Shown: piece by piece, positions 7,688 to 16,702 of the stretch
Numbering within the stretch: position 1 is the stretch's first letter
How the letters are laid out: the number at the start of each line of letters is the position of its first letter
DNA from: an uncultured Clostridia bacterium
GTDB lineage: Bacteria; Bacillota; Clostridia; TANB77; CAG-508
Length of the DNA: 64,000 nt
Direction: 5' to 3'
Assembly (NCBI GenBank): GCA_934141445.1
Contig: CAKPCF010000001.1
Span: 70,426 to 134,425, forward strand
Program-made: the position numbers and the translations under genes
Notes under the pieces: generated by a model
The model's database searches: none
What the model was told of the DNA's origin: nothing
Seen by the model: only the letters and a program-made list of their open reading frames with translations

Positions 7688-8869
7688 TTATTTTTCTAGC
7701 TCAAATGTATAAATTTCATCTCTAAGCCCTATATATATTTTCAATCTGTCTTCTATATTTTTAGTATTTAACTCAAAAGTTTCATTATATTCTATAAAAC
7801 CATCAACATATGCAAAACTGAAATGTAAATCTCCAAAAAAACTTTCTGATACAGAATATTTTATTCCATCATCAGTTTCTATATAAGCCCAATCATCTTG
7901 ATTTATATTATTACGCCAATTATAAGAATCTTCTTTCCATTTTTCCACTAGCTTTTCATGAATTTCTTCTTTGCTGGCATTTTCATCACAAATCTTTGGT
8001 ATTTTTTTCTTAAAGTGAAGTCTTGAACCAGTATCATATACAACAAAACTTACATCATATATATCAGGATCATTGCATTTTGAAACTTTGTATATGACGG
8101 CATTTCTATTGTAAAATTTTTCCGGAACATCTAATTCTATATGCCAATTTCCAGATAATGCAATTTCTTCATCATTTTCATTAGTTTCTCTTTCAGATAG
8201 ATATAAGTTTAAAAAAGTTATGTATAGTTTTTTTGATTTTGGAAAATTTTCTCCATAAATTTTAAAGACATATTCCATTGAATTAGTATCAGCTTTTTTT
8301 TCACGAATGAAAGAGCCAAAACCACAATTGATATACCCATCATTATATTTTCTAAATTTATAATTTAGATTATTTTTTTCTACAAAGTCATTAAATAAAG
8401 TTTCTGAGTCACAATATAAAATATTTTTATTATCATCTGTAATAATAAAATTTGCAATTCTCGTTTCAGCAATTTTTGAAATGTCTATATCATCTTGTAC
8501 TGCAATATCAAATGTAAGTGCAAGATTAAAGTCATCCATTAGAAAATCTTTAACTTTAACTTCAGTACCATTTGATTCAATGTAATTCATATTTGGTGTT
8601 TCAATGTAGCCTTCACTTATAGCTTTGTTCATGCCTTTAGAACTATTGTAATATTCTAAAAGTTCTTGGACAATGTTTGTTGTAGCAAATGTGACTGTTG
8701 ATACCAAAATAGCAATTCCACCAATTGCTGGAATAATATTGAATTTATTTTTTAAAAAATGATGTTTCGGTTGTTTTTTTATAGTATTTCTAATTGTGTA
8801 TTGATAACTATTTGGAAGTTCAATATCTTTTTTGAAAATTTCACTGATTTTATTATCTAAATTATCCAT
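7688..8869 (-). CDS. Anti-sigma factor, DUF4179 type
   Basis: A 393-residue protein with a short cytoplasmic N-terminus (about 1-45, the sigma-binding part), one membrane helix (about 46-65, FNIIPAIGGIAILVSTVTFA) and a long extracytoplasmic part of beta-rich character. This is the layout of DUF4179 anti-sigma factors. Its ATG lies inside the end of the sigma factor gene (8-bp overlap), so the two are translationally coupled. By analogy it holds the ECF sigma factor at the membrane until an envelope signal releases it; the signal is unknown. If the sigma gene is really frameshifted this protein may have lost its partner. Confidence 0.75.
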   Translation of the reverse strand: MDNLDNKISEIFKKDIELPNSYQYTIRNTIKKQPKHHFLKNKFNIIPAIGGIAILVSTVTFATTNIVQELLEYYNSSKGMNKAISEGYIETPNMNYIESNGTEVKVKDFLMDDFNLALTFDIAVQDDIDISKIAETRIANFIITDDNKNILYCDSETLFNDFVEKNNLNYKFRKYNDGYINCGFGSFIREKKADTNSMEYVFKIYGENFPKSKKLYITFLNLYLSERETNENDEEIALSGNWHIELDVPEKFYNRNAVIYKVSKCNDPDIYDVSFVVYDTGSRLHFKKKIPKICDENASKEEIHEKLVEKWKEDSYNWRNNINQDDWAYIETDDGIKYSVSESFFGDLHFSFAYVDGFIEYNETFELNTKNIEDRLKIYIGLRDEIYTFELEK

Positions 8870-9381
8870 TGATTAAATCTCCTTCCATATTTTCTTTTAT
8901 TTTTCTTCTTGCTCGAGAAAGTCTATTTCTAATAGTGCTTTCTGATTCTTTTAAAATTTTAGCAATTTCACTTGATGTAAAATCTTCTAAATAAAATAAA
9001 GTTATTGTTATTTTTTCATCATAGTTTAGGTCCTTAATTAAATACATGAAATCTAAACGACTATCTATATTTTCAGTACTATAATACCAATCTCTTTCCA
9101 TACTGTTTTTATATTCAATAGTTTGTTTCTTTTTCTTATATAATAAATTTGATTTATTTATTAGAATTTTAAATAACCAGTTTTTAAATTTTTTTGAGTC
9201 TTTTATTTTTTTAATCGATTTAAAAGCTTGTATCATTGTTTCTTGCACAACTTCCTCAATATCGTTTATATCATTGAATCTAGTTCTTGCTATTTTATAC
9301 ATATCTTTTTCAAGTGTTATCATTAACTTTGTAAAAGCTTTTTCATCTCCGCTTCTTGGCAAGCGATATAAGTTCTTCCAT
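8862..9381 (-). CDS. ECF sigma factor (sigma-70 family), frameshifted near its start
   Basis: The main frame encodes a standard ECF sigma factor: region 2 (IEEVVQETMIQAFKSI) and region 4 (FTSSEIAKILKESESTIRNRLSRARRKIKE). That frame opens only at a TTG (9362) with no ribosome site. The well-placed ATG at 9381, behind GGAGGA (9385-9390), reads MEELISLAK and then goes out of frame. Removing one base from the minus-strand AAGAAG at 9352-9357 gives MEELISLAK-SGDEKAFTKLM, a textbook ECF N-terminus. The total length (520 bp) is one base over a codon multiple. So this is a one-base insertion mutant, a sequencing error or, less likely, recoding. It overlaps the anti-sigma gene by 8 bp. Confidence 0.8.
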
Positions 9382-9542
9382 TTTTCCTCCTTGTTATATA
9401 TTAAATTTTATTTGGTATAATTGGAGCTATAAAACAAATTATTTTATAGTAATTATACTATATTTACATCAACCATATATAAGATGTTTTGAACTAGACA
9501 TTTTGTCGCATAAATTTAATTTTTTTGTAAAAATATTTCATA

Positions 9543-9571
9543 TTGATTTTTTTTATGTTTTATTGTAAAAT
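9543..9571 (+). promoter_or_regulatory. Promoter of tadA
   Basis: TTGATT (9543-9548), a 17-bp spacer and TAAAAT (9566-9571) lie 28 bp ahead of the tadA ATG. Confidence 0.5.
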
Positions 9572-9598
9572 TTTTATAAATTAAAGTTAGGAATTTAT

Positions 9599-10078
9599 AT
9601 GGAAAAAGAATATTATATGAGAGAGGCTTTGAAAGAAGCCAAAAAAGCATTTGATAAAGAAGAAGTGCCAGTTGGTGCAGTTATAGTTAAAGATGGAAAA
9701 ATAATAGCTAGGGCACATAATTTGAAAGAATATAATAAAAAAGCTACATCACATGCTGAAATTCTTGCAATTGAAAAAGCTAGTAAAAAGCTAGAAGCGT
9801 GGAGATTAGAAAATTGTGAAATGTACATAACTTTAGAACCGTGTTCTATGTGTGCTGGTGCTTTGATTCAATCAAGAATTAAAAAAATATATATTGGAAC
9901 AGATGACCCCAAAACAGGAGCTTGTGGGTCTGTTTTAAACTTGTTAGAAGATTATAAATTTAATCATAAAATAGAGATAGAAAAATATATTTTAAAAGAA
10001 GAATGTGAACAGATATTAAAAGAATTTTTTAAGAAGTTAAGGGAAAGGAACAAAAATGAAAAAAAAGAATCTATTTAA
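9599..10078 (+). CDS. tadA: tRNA-specific adenosine deaminase TadA
   Basis: A 159-residue cytidine/deoxycytidylate deaminase-fold enzyme. The zinc and catalytic motifs are complete: HAEI (His ligand and proton-shuttling Glu) and PCSMC (two Cys ligands). TadA converts adenosine 34 of tRNA-Arg(ACG) to inosine. Position supports the assignment: in Bacillota tadA commonly precedes the SRP RNA gene and dnaX, as here. The last 23 bp overlap the start of a membrane-anchored protein of unknown function, so the two are probably co-translated. Confidence 0.93.
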   Translation: MEKEYYMREALKEAKKAFDKEEVPVGAVIVKDGKIIARAHNLKEYNKKATSHAEILAIEKASKKLEAWRLENCEMYITLEPCSMCAGALIQSRIKKIYIGTDDPKTGACGSVLNLLEDYKFNHKIEIEKYILKEECEQILKEFFKKLRERNKNEKKESI

Positions 10079-10793
10079 GAGATGCATTTTTATAAGTTGT
10101 TTTGCAATAATTGTATTGTTGGCTATAATGGTTATGCTGAAATATGAAGTTGAAGGTGAAAAACATTTGCCATATAAATTAAGTAAAATCCTTATAATAA
10201 GTACAGTTGATGGCAATAAAGTAGAAGATAATCAAAATTTATGGAATATAAGTTTAAATCAAGTTAATGATTTTTATATTTATATAGACCCTGAAAAAGA
10301 AGGGGAGAGTCAAACTATTAAATCAATTACATATGATAATTTTGTTATTCAAAAGAAAGATTTAGGAGAAGCTAAAATATATAGACCAACAGGAGAACTA
10401 AACAAGTTATATAATCAAAGTAAGCAAAATTATATTGGAGATAAAATTGTTTATTTAGGTGATAAGATAGATGATTTAAAAAGCTTACAAGTATCTAATA
10501 ATGGTGGAGTTACAGGATTTAGATTAGCACTTGAAAATTTAGGAAATTATGTATCAAATGATGACACAGAAATAGTTTATAATGGTAGTTTATTAAATAA
10601 ATTAGGAATAAAAAATGAAGATATTGCAGTAAATTTATCATTTGATATTGCAATACAAACTAATGATAATGTAATATATAAAGGAAATGTAAATGTACAA
10701 ACACCAGTAGGAAACTTAATAAAAGAAGGTTCTACAAATGAAGAAATAACAGATTTTGAAAATGTTGTATTTAAAAGAGTAAAAAGTAATTAA
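10056..10793 (+). CDS. Membrane-anchored protein of unknown function
   Basis: A 245-residue protein with a basic N-terminus and one membrane helix or uncleaved signal (about residues 9-27), followed by a mostly beta-strand extracytoplasmic part. It has no cysteine cluster or enzyme motif that I recognise. It starts inside the 3' end of tadA behind AAGG, which indicates co-translation, although a functional link with tRNA deamination is doubtful. It lies between tadA and the SRP RNA gene, a place where Bacillota often carry unrelated short genes. Confidence 0.6.
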   Translation: MKKKNLFKRCIFISCFAIIVLLAIMVMLKYEVEGEKHLPYKLSKILIISTVDGNKVEDNQNLWNISLNQVNDFYIYIDPEKEGESQTIKSITYDNFVIQKKDLGEAKIYRPTGELNKLYNQSKQNYIGDKIVYLGDKIDDLKSLQVSNNGGVTGFRLALENLGNYVSNDDTEIVYNGSLLNKLGIKNEDIAVNLSFDIAIQTNDNVIYKGNVNVQTPVGNLIKEGSTNEEITDFENVVFKRVKSN

Positions 10794-10846
10794 AAAAGTA
10801 TTGCCAAAATAAGAAATTCATTATATAATTGCAATAGTTAATGATG

Positions 10847-10964
10847 AGGCTTTTCTTAAGGAAGGTATGCTTCAATAAAAAGCTATGAATCTCGTCAGGT
10901 TCGGAAGAAAGCAGCGATAAATAGTGTATTATGTGAGTTTGCATACCTTCCTTAAGGAAAGCCT
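10847..10964 (+). ncRNA. ffs: Signal recognition particle RNA (small bacterial type)
   Basis: The conserved apical domain is present as GTCAGGTTCGGAAGAAAGCAGC split between 10896 and 10917 (GGAA tetraloop with the asymmetric loop AGCAG). The ends form a long helix: the segment from 10847 (AGGCTTTTCTTAAGGAAGG...) pairs with the segment ending at 10964 (...CCTTCCTTAAGGAAAGCCT) over 24 positions with one G-U pair. A T run follows. The RNA pairs with Ffh to target membrane proteins. The position ahead of dnaX matches Bacillus and Clostridium. Confidence 0.92.
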
Positions 10965-10998
10965 TTCTATTTTATATAGGAAAAAGAGGTGTAAAAAA

Positions 10999-12615
10999 AT
11001 GGCATATACAGCTTTGTATAGGAAATTTAGACCACTTAAATTTTCTGATATGGTAGGACAAGATAGAATAACAAGAACTTTAAAAAATCAGATAATGTCT
11101 GGTAGAGTAGGACATGCTTATTTATTCAATGGAGGTAGGGGAACAGGAAAAACTACATCTGCCAAAATTTTAGCAAGAGCAGTAAATTGTTTAAATCCAC
11201 AAGATGGAGAGCCTTGTAATGAATGTGAGATATGCAAAGAAATTTTGGATGGTTCATTAACAGATGTTGTTGAAATGGATGCTGCTTCAAATAATAGTGT
11301 AGAAGATATTAGAAGTATTCGTGATGAGGTAAATTTTTTACCAACAAAGGCAAAATACAGAGTATATATTATAGATGAGGTTCACATGTTATCTGTTGGA
11401 GCTTTTAATGCTTTATTAAAAACTTTGGAAGAACCACCAGAACATGTAAAATTTATTTTGGCAACAACAGAACCACAGAAATTGCCAACAACAATTCTTT
11501 CAAGATGCCAAAGATTTGATTTTAAGAAAATTTCAGAAGATGATATCATAAAAAGATTAAAAGTAATTTGCGCAGATGCAGAAATTACTATTGATGAAGA
11601 TGCTTTGAAATTGATTGCAATTCTTGCAGAAGGAGCAATGAGAGATGCAATTAGTATATTAGAAAGATGCTATCAAGAAAGTAGCGAAAAAGTTACTTCT
11701 CAAATAGTAAAAGAATTAGTAGGAATTCCAAGTTTAGTTACAATAAATAAAATGGTAACAGGAATAATTGATGGTGATGAAATAACTAGTTTATCAGCAA
11801 TAGATGATGTTTTAAAAGATGGAAAAGATTTATATAATTTCTTATGGGAAGTTATAAAATATGTAAAGGATATTTTAATATATAAATCTACAAATAAATT
11901 AGAACTATATTCAGATGATGAAATTACACAAATAAAACAATTAGCAGAAAAGGTTTCAAAAGATACATTATTAAAAATAATATATCAATTGTCAGATTTA
12001 GAAAATAACATTAAATGGTCTGCACAAAAGACTATTATGTTTCAAACAGGTGTGATAAAAGTGTGTGCATTGGCTAAAAATTCTGGTTCAGATGCAAAGG
12101 GGATAGTATCAAATGTTGATACATCAGCTTTAGAGCAAAGAATTGCAAATTTAGAAAATAAATTATCTAATTTACAAGTTAGTCCAGCACGACCAAGTTC
12201 TCCAAGAACTAGTGCAACACCTACTAGAAGTACAGTAGCTCAAGCAAGTCAACCAGCAGTAAAAAAAGAACCTATGAATACAAATGGAAAAGAAGCAGAA
12301 GTTTGGAAAAATGTTATTGCTAATTTAAAACAATCAGGAAAAATAAGATTATATACAACTTTAGTTAATACAAAAATAAATCCAGTTAATGACTTAACAT
12401 GGGAAGTTATATTTGTAAATGGTTTAACAGATTTTACAAGAAAAATTTTAGAAGATTCAGCCAATAAAAATGACCTAGATAAAACAGTGTTTATGGAAGT
12501 TGGCAAAGAAATAAATTTAAAATTTGTTGATGGCAAGGCAAGTAATCAAGTGAAACAAAATCCAGAAAATGATTTTGGGGCAGATTTTGGAATTGACATC
12601 AATATAATAGAATAG
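10999..12615 (+). CDS. dnaX: DNA polymerase III subunit gamma/tau
   Basis: A 538-residue clamp-loader ATPase. Walker A is GRGTGKT (46-52), the zinc-binding cysteines are Cys64, Cys73, Cys76 and Cys79, Walker B is IIDEVHML, and sensor 1 and the SRC motif (ILSRCQRFDFK) follow. A Pro/Ser/Thr-rich linker (about 395-430) leads to a tau-type C-terminal domain. The frame could be opened at 10924, but that lies inside the SRP RNA; the ATG at 10999 gives the canonical MAYTALYRKFRP start. Followed by ebfC and recR, the standard Bacillota replication/repair operon. I see no obvious slippery sequence for making a short gamma form. Confidence 0.96.
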   Translation: MAYTALYRKFRPLKFSDMVGQDRITRTLKNQIMSGRVGHAYLFNGGRGTGKTTSAKILARAVNCLNPQDGEPCNECEICKEILDGSLTDVVEMDAASNNSVEDIRSIRDEVNFLPTKAKYRVYIIDEVHMLSVGAFNALLKTLEEPPEHVKFILATTEPQKLPTTILSRCQRFDFKKISEDDIIKRLKVICADAEITIDEDALKLIAILAEGAMRDAISILERCYQESSEKVTSQIVKELVGIPSLVTINKMVTGIIDGDEITSLSAIDDVLKDGKDLYNFLWEVIKYVKDILIYKSTNKLELYSDDEITQIKQLAEKVSKDTLLKIIYQLSDLENNIKWSAQKTIMFQTGVIKVCALAKNSGSDAKGIVSNVDTSALEQRIANLENKLSNLQVSPARPSSPRTSATPTRSTVAQASQPAVKKEPMNTNGKEAEVWKNVIANLKQSGKIRLYTTLVNTKINPVNDLTWEVIFVNGLTDFTRKILEDSANKNDLDKTVFMEVGKEINLKFVDGKASNQVKQNPENDFGADFGIDINIIE

Positions 12616-12653
12616 TATATTATGAGTTAGAAAAATAAAAGGAGGACAATAAG

Positions 12654-12998
12654 ATGGCAAAAAGAGGAGGATTTCCAGGAGGAATGGGAGGCTTTGGTGG
12701 TATGAACATCAACCAACTAATGAAAGAAGCTAAAAAAATGCAAGCTGATATGGAAAAATCACAAGAAGAATTATCAAGTCAAGAATTTGAAGCAACAGCA
12801 GGTGGTGGAGCAGTAAGTGTAAAAGTAGCAGGAGATAAAACTATAAAAGAAATAAAATTACAAAAAGACGTTGTAGACCCAGATGATGTTGAAATGTTAC
12901 AAGATTTAATTTTAACTTGTGTAAATGAGGCTTTGAGAAAAGTTGATAGTGCACAAGCAGCTCAACTTGGAAAATTTAATATACCAGGACTTATGTAA
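12654..12998 (+). CDS. ebfC: YbaB/EbfC nucleoid-associated protein
   Basis: A 114-residue protein of the YbaB/EbfC DNA-binding family, recognisable from MNINQLMKEAKKMQ near the N-terminus, the ATAGGGAVSVKVAGD strand region and the C-terminal LTCVNEALRKVDS helix. It has an extra Gly-rich N-terminal stretch (residues 1-18). An AGGAGG ribosome site precedes the ATG. It lies between dnaX and recR as in most bacteria and probably binds DNA as a dimer. Confidence 0.92.
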   Translation: MAKRGGFPGGMGGFGGMNINQLMKEAKKMQADMEKSQEELSSQEFEATAGGGAVSVKVAGDKTIKEIKLQKDVVDPDDVEMLQDLILTCVNEALRKVDSAQAAQLGKFNIPGLM

Positions 12999-13082
12999 TA
13001 TAGAATTTTTATATATTATGACTAAAGTATAATTCATAATATATAGTTTAATAATGAATATATAGCAAAAGAGGTATAAATA

Positions 13083-13682
13083 ATGTCAACATATTCACCA
13101 TCAATTGAAAAATTGATTGAAAGTTTTGAAAAATTACCAAGTATAGGTCATAAAACAGCTCAAAGATTAGCTTTTTATATGCTTGATTTAAGTGATGATG
13201 AAGTAAAAGAGTTTACAGATTCAATAGTAAATGCTAAAAAGAATTTAAAGTTTTGTTCAAAATGTTTTAATATAGCTGATACAGACCCATGCTATATATG
13301 TGCAAATCCAAAAAGAGATTCATCAACTATTTGTGTAGTTGAAGATGTACGAGATGTAATTGCAATGGAGAGAACACATGAATTTAATGGAGTTTATCAT
13401 GTATTGCATGGCTCAATTTCTCCAATGAATGGAATTGGACCAGATGATATTAAAATAAAAGAACTATTATCCAGAATAATGAATGAAAGTGTAAAAGAAA
13501 TTATTTTGGCAACTAATCCTAGAGTTGAGGGGGAAGCAACTTCTATTTATATTTCAAAATTAGTAAAACCAATGGGAGTAAAAGTTACTAGAATTGCAAG
13601 AGGAATACCAGTTGGAGGAGATTTGGAATATACAGATGAAATAACTTTAACAAAGGCTTTAGAAGGTAGAAGCGAAATCTAA
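13083..13682 (+). CDS. recR: Recombination mediator RecR
   Basis: A 199-residue protein of standard RecR length. Domains in order: helix-hairpin-helix (LPSIGHKTAQRLAFYML), a four-cysteine zinc finger (CSKC and CYIC, about 58-72), the Toprim domain (VVEDVRDVIAMER, ATNPRVEGEAT) and the C-terminal Walker B-like RIARGIPVGGDLEYTDEITL. With RecF and RecO it loads RecA at single-strand gaps. It is the last gene of the dnaX-ebfC-recR run and is closed by a strong terminator. Confidence 0.96.
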   Translation: MSTYSPSIEKLIESFEKLPSIGHKTAQRLAFYMLDLSDDEVKEFTDSIVNAKKNLKFCSKCFNIADTDPCYICANPKRDSSTICVVEDVRDVIAMERTHEFNGVYHVLHGSISPMNGIGPDDIKIKELLSRIMNESVKEIILATNPRVEGEATSIYISKLVKPMGVKVTRIARGIPVGGDLEYTDEITLTKALEGRSEI

Positions 13683-13702
13683 CAATATAGAAATTTTAAA
13701 AT

Positions 13703-13766
13703 AAAACGCGAGTTTTCAAATGTTAAAAAGGTTAAACTTTGGTAATATTTGAAAATTCGCGTTTTT
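13703..13766. terminator. Bidirectional terminator between recR and ugtP
   Basis: A long inverted repeat, with outer arms AAAACGCGA / TCGCGTTTT and an inner TTTTCAAAT / ATTTGAAAA helix, has T runs at both ends and serves the two convergent genes. Confidence 0.8.
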
Positions 13767-13787
13767 ATATCATTAACAATGTTTATA

Positions 13788-14921
13788 TTAAGAAATGCTA
13801 TCAATTAGTATTTTACAAATGTTTTCTGTTGAATAAGGTTTTGCTAAATTTATAGCATTTTGTTTCATATTTTCTATAGTTTCTGGATGTCTATATAAAT
13901 TTTTTAAAGCTCTTGCGATATTATCATCTTTTTTTATCCAAATTGCAACATTGTTATCAACAAGAAATTGAGCATTTTCTTCTTCTTGACCAGGAATAGG
14001 ATTTATTATAATAATAGGTAAATGTGCTGTTAAACTTTCTGTTATTGTAAGACCGCCAGCTTTAGTAACTACCATTGAAGAAATTGACATCAATTCTGGA
14101 ACTTTATTTGTATATTCTATGATTTTTATTCTATCTGATGATCCAGTTGTGTTTACTAAGTCTTCGAATTTTTTCTTCATTTTAGGATTTTTTCCTGAAA
14201 TGGCTACAACTTGTAACTTAGAAAATAAACGCTCTAAAGCTTTTAAAGTCATAAATGTAGTATTTCTTCCTAATCCAAATTCACCACCAGCGAAGAAAAG
14301 AACGGTTTCTTTTTCTGGGTCTAAACCAAATTCTTTACAAATTTCAACTTTGTTGAAATCTTCTAAAAATCTCTTAGATACTGGAATTCCTGTAACATGT
14401 ATTTTTTCTTCTGGAATTGAGCATTTAACCATATCTGATTTCATTTGTTCATTTGAAACAAAAAAATCATCTATATATTCATTAAATACAAGCCATTGTG
14501 CGTGAATATGAAAATCTGTTAAAATAGTTGCTATTTTACAATGAATTTTTTCTTTTTTCTTTAATATTCCGCACATTTGAGTTCCAAATGGATGAGTAGA
14601 TACAATCAAATCTGGTTGGAATTCTTGCAATAGAATATTTAATTTGCGAGACATAAGTCTATTTGATGTTGTGCTTATAGTTGCAAGAGGTCCTTTTTGA
14701 GAATCTTTGTAAACATATTTCCATAAAAAAGGAGCTTTTTTTGCAAGTTCTTTGTAAGCTTCAGTAGTTAGTTTATTTATATATTTGTTTATATATTCAA
14801 TACAATCAACCATTTTCACTTCAATATCTGAATATTTTTCTTCAAGTTCTTGTTTAATTGATTTTGCGGCTGAAAGGTGTCCACCACCATAAGAACCGTA
14901 AAATATAAGTATTTTTTTCAT
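13788..14921 (-). CDS. ugtP: Processive diacylglycerol beta-glucosyltransferase / MGDG-synthase family
   Basis: A 377-residue GT28-type glycosyltransferase. The N-terminal MKKILIFYGSYGGGHLSAA is the glycine-rich lipid-acceptor loop of the MGDG synthase/UgtP family, STHPFGTQ follows in the middle, and the C-terminal half has the nucleotide-sugar site (FFAGGEFGLGRN, VVTKAGGLTITESL, INPIPGQEEENAQFL). The enzyme adds glucose or galactose to diacylglycerol, making membrane glycolipids and, in Bacillus, the lipoteichoic acid anchor. The frame extends 41 codons further upstream, but the ATG at 14921 gives the family start and sits behind a GAAGGG site. It is a single gene between terminators. Confidence 0.82.
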   Translation of the reverse strand: MKKILIFYGSYGGGHLSAAKSIKQELEEKYSDIEVKMVDCIEYINKYINKLTTEAYKELAKKAPFLWKYVYKDSQKGPLATISTTSNRLMSRKLNILLQEFQPDLIVSTHPFGTQMCGILKKKEKIHCKIATILTDFHIHAQWLVFNEYIDDFFVSNEQMKSDMVKCSIPEEKIHVTGIPVSKRFLEDFNKVEICKEFGLDPEKETVLFFAGGEFGLGRNTTFMTLKALERLFSKLQVVAISGKNPKMKKKFEDLVNTTGSSDRIKIIEYTNKVPELMSISSMVVTKAGGLTITESLTAHLPIIIINPIPGQEEENAQFLVDNNVAIWIKKDDNIARALKNLYRHPETIENMKQNAINLAKPYSTENICKILIDSIS

Positions 14922-15001
14922 ATAATTATTACCCTTCAATAAAATTGAATTTATTATAACATTAAATGAAATAAAAAACAATGCAGATATTTTTATAAAA
15001 T

Positions 15002-15040
15002 AAAAACTGGTGTGCATCTTTTGAATACACACCAGTTTTT
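15002..15040. terminator. Bidirectional hairpin in the ugtP leader region
   Basis: The perfect 13-bp arms AAAAACTGGTGTG / CACACCAGTTTTT (15002-15014, 15028-15040) have T runs on either strand. It lies 81 bp upstream of ugtP, so it may act as an attenuator if ugtP transcription starts further up. Confidence 0.6.
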
Positions 15041-15083
15041 CCATTTTTAACAGTTAGCTTGTAAGCTATGGATAGCTATAGAA

Positions 15084-15118
15084 AGCTTTTAGATAATTTG
15101 ATATCTAAAGGCTTTTTT
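15084..15118 (+). terminator. Plus-strand terminator-like hairpin with no upstream plus-strand gene
   Basis: The 11-bp arms AGCTTTTAGAT / ATCTAAAGGCT (15084-15094, 15103-15113) run directly into TTTTTT. Neighbouring genes on both sides read leftward, so it terminates nothing visible and may block antisense transcription or be a relic. The rest of the 14922-15228 gap holds no gene. Confidence 0.45.
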
Positions 15119-15163
15119 CTTTTAAAATTTTATAAATAAAGCAAAATCAGACTTTATGATAAT

Positions 15164-15199
15164 AAAAAAGCCCGCACCCTCAAAGATGAGAATGCGGGC
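15164..15199 (-). terminator. Terminator of the M20 peptidase gene
   Basis: On the minus strand the GC arms GCCCGCA / TGCGGGC (15199-15193, 15176-15170) are followed by TTTTTTATT. Confidence 0.85.
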
Positions 15200-15228
15200 G
15201 GAGCTAATGGAGACACAGCTGGGAAAGC

Positions 15229-16518
15229 TCAAATTTTAGAGATAAAACTCTCTAGCATTAAGAGACATTTCCAAATGTCTTCAACAGTGCGACTTTCGTC
15301 TGCAGCATGGCAGAGGTCCTCTTCATCTTGTTCGAAGCGTGGCCCAAAAATTGCACAGTTAGGAAGTGCAGCATTATAGCCAACGCCTTGAGCAAAGGTG
15401 ATATGAGCCTCTTGACCAGTTGCTTCTTCATGAGCCTCAAGCATTGCCTTGAAATAGCGATGCTCTGTGCTGATAAAAGCTGGTGCTGTGTATTCTAACA
15501 GTTCTGTCTCACAGCCATACAGTTTTTCCAACTTCTTGATAAACTCAACCAGGTCTTTACAAGTGACAAATGGATTTATCCGCACATTGAGCCATAGACT
15601 TAATGTGCTAGAATCTGTTGAAAGTTCTGCCTTGGTGGGACAAATCGTCGTGCAACCAACAAACTGACCATCTTTATATGCCGGGTACTCAGGTAAAATG
15701 TCTGCTGAAAAGCTTCCATCTTGATGGAGATTGTTCAGCAGTTCAAGGAAACCAGGGTATTGCAAAGAATTAGAATGAGAATCTTGAAGAACCTTTGCAA
15801 GGTTTAACAATGCATTCTCACCATTTGCAGGGGTTGAAGAATGTGCGGCCTTTCCGTACGAAGTAAAATTCTCTCCATCGATGCAAGCTTCTGCATAAGC
15901 GGGTACAGAATTATTTGCATCTCCAGCTTTTAAACTTGTCAGACAAGAAGGAGATTGTTCATTTTTCTTGAACTTGCAGATAATATCCATATAGCCACGA
16001 CAGCCATTTTGAATACCATCTCCATCGACAGTAACCATAAATTCAGGCAATACTGGATTTTCAGCAAGATAGTCTTGCATATCATACCAAACACCTTCTT
16101 CACAGCTACCAACAATCACTTGCCAATTAAAATTTGGTTTTTGCTGATAAAGCGCATACAAGCACATGATGATAGCACCTTTGTCGTCAATAATACCTCG
16201 ACCGTAGATTCTGCCATTGGCAATTTCACCCAACGGATTATAGTGCCACTCTTTTTTATCGAATGGAACTGTATCCAAATGAACAACAAAGCCAAGTTTG
16301 ATAGGTTCGTTAGGAATTAGTTTTTTCGGACTAATCACAATCACGCGGTTATTCGCATGATATTCATGGTGGAAACCAAGTTCATCTGCAATTTTACAGA
16401 CTTCTTTTTGGCAGATACTAATGCCCTCAGTTCCAGTAACAGACTCAATGGATAAAAGCCGTAAAATGTCTCTTACTAGAAAGCTTAAGTATAGTTGCTT
16501 AGACAAAATACATTGCAT
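15229..16518 (-). CDS. M20 family metallopeptidase, compositionally foreign
   Basis: A 429-residue zinc peptidase of the M20 (ArgE/DapE/PepV) family: metal ligand motif HLDTVP, GRGIIDDKGA with bridging Asp and following metal ligand, the EEG catalytic glutamate region, AAHSSTPANGENA in the lid domain and a late C-terminal histidine (LCHAADE). It should cleave small peptides or N-acyl amino acids. Its G+C is clearly higher than that of all flanking genes, with codons such as GCC, CTG and GGC that neighbours avoid. It is a self-contained unit with a consensus promoter, a leader palindrome and a GC-rich terminator. This suggests recent transfer. It separates ypeB from the place where sleB is usually found. 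Confidence 0.85.
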   Translation of the reverse strand: MQCILSKQLYLSFLVRDILRLLSIESVTGTEGISICQKEVCKIADELGFHHEYHANNRVIVISPKKLIPNEPIKLGFVVHLDTVPFDKKEWHYNPLGEIANGRIYGRGIIDDKGAIIMCLYALYQQKPNFNWQVIVGSCEEGVWYDMQDYLAENPVLPEFMVTVDGDGIQNGCRGYMDIICKFKKNEQSPSCLTSLKAGDANNSVPAYAEACIDGENFTSYGKAAHSSTPANGENALLNLAKVLQDSHSNSLQYPGFLELLNNLHQDGSFSADILPEYPAYKDGQFVGCTTICPTKAELSTDSSTLSLWLNVRINPFVTCKDLVEFIKKLEKLYGCETELLEYTAPAFISTEHRYFKAMLEAHEEATGQEAHITFAQGVGYNAALPNCAIFGPRFEQDEEDLCHAADESRTVEDIWKCLLMLESFISKI

Positions 16519-16538
16519 AATAGCTCCTTTCTGATTTG

Positions 16539-16558
16539 ATATGACTTAAAAGTCATAT
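16539..16558 (-). promoter_or_regulatory. Palindrome in the leader of the M20 peptidase
   Basis: ATATGACTT-AA-AAGTCATAT is a perfect 9-bp inverted repeat between the promoter and the ribosome site. It could be an operator or a short leader hairpin. Confidence 0.5.
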
Positions 16559-16580
16559 GTTTGTAAATGTTCGTAAAAAA

Positions 16581-16609
16581 ATTATACAACTTTTTATGTA
16601 AATTGTCAA
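16581..16609 (-). promoter_or_regulatory. Consensus promoter of the M20 peptidase
   Basis: On the minus strand TTGACA (16609-16604), a 17-bp spacer and TATAAT (16586-16581): an exact sigma-A consensus, about 60 bp ahead of the ATG. Confidence 0.8.
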
Positions 16610-16702
16610 AAACTACAAAATATTAGACTGATATACATATTTTATAAAATATTGGAAAGTATAAGAAAAAAGATTCTGAATTATTTAATAGGAGATGTGT
16701 AT

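Noticed and set aside
9356..9568. 70-codon plus-strand frame between the sigma factor and tadA
   Set aside because: No ribosome site; it overlaps the sigma factor start and the tadA promoter, and its composition is unlike a protein.
10924..10998. Upstream extension of dnaX
   Set aside because: The extra codons lie inside the SRP RNA helix; the ATG at 10999 gives the family start.
14922..15044. 41-codon N-terminal extension of the glycosyltransferase
   Set aside because: It covers a terminator-like hairpin, and the family starts at MKKILIFYGSYGGGH.
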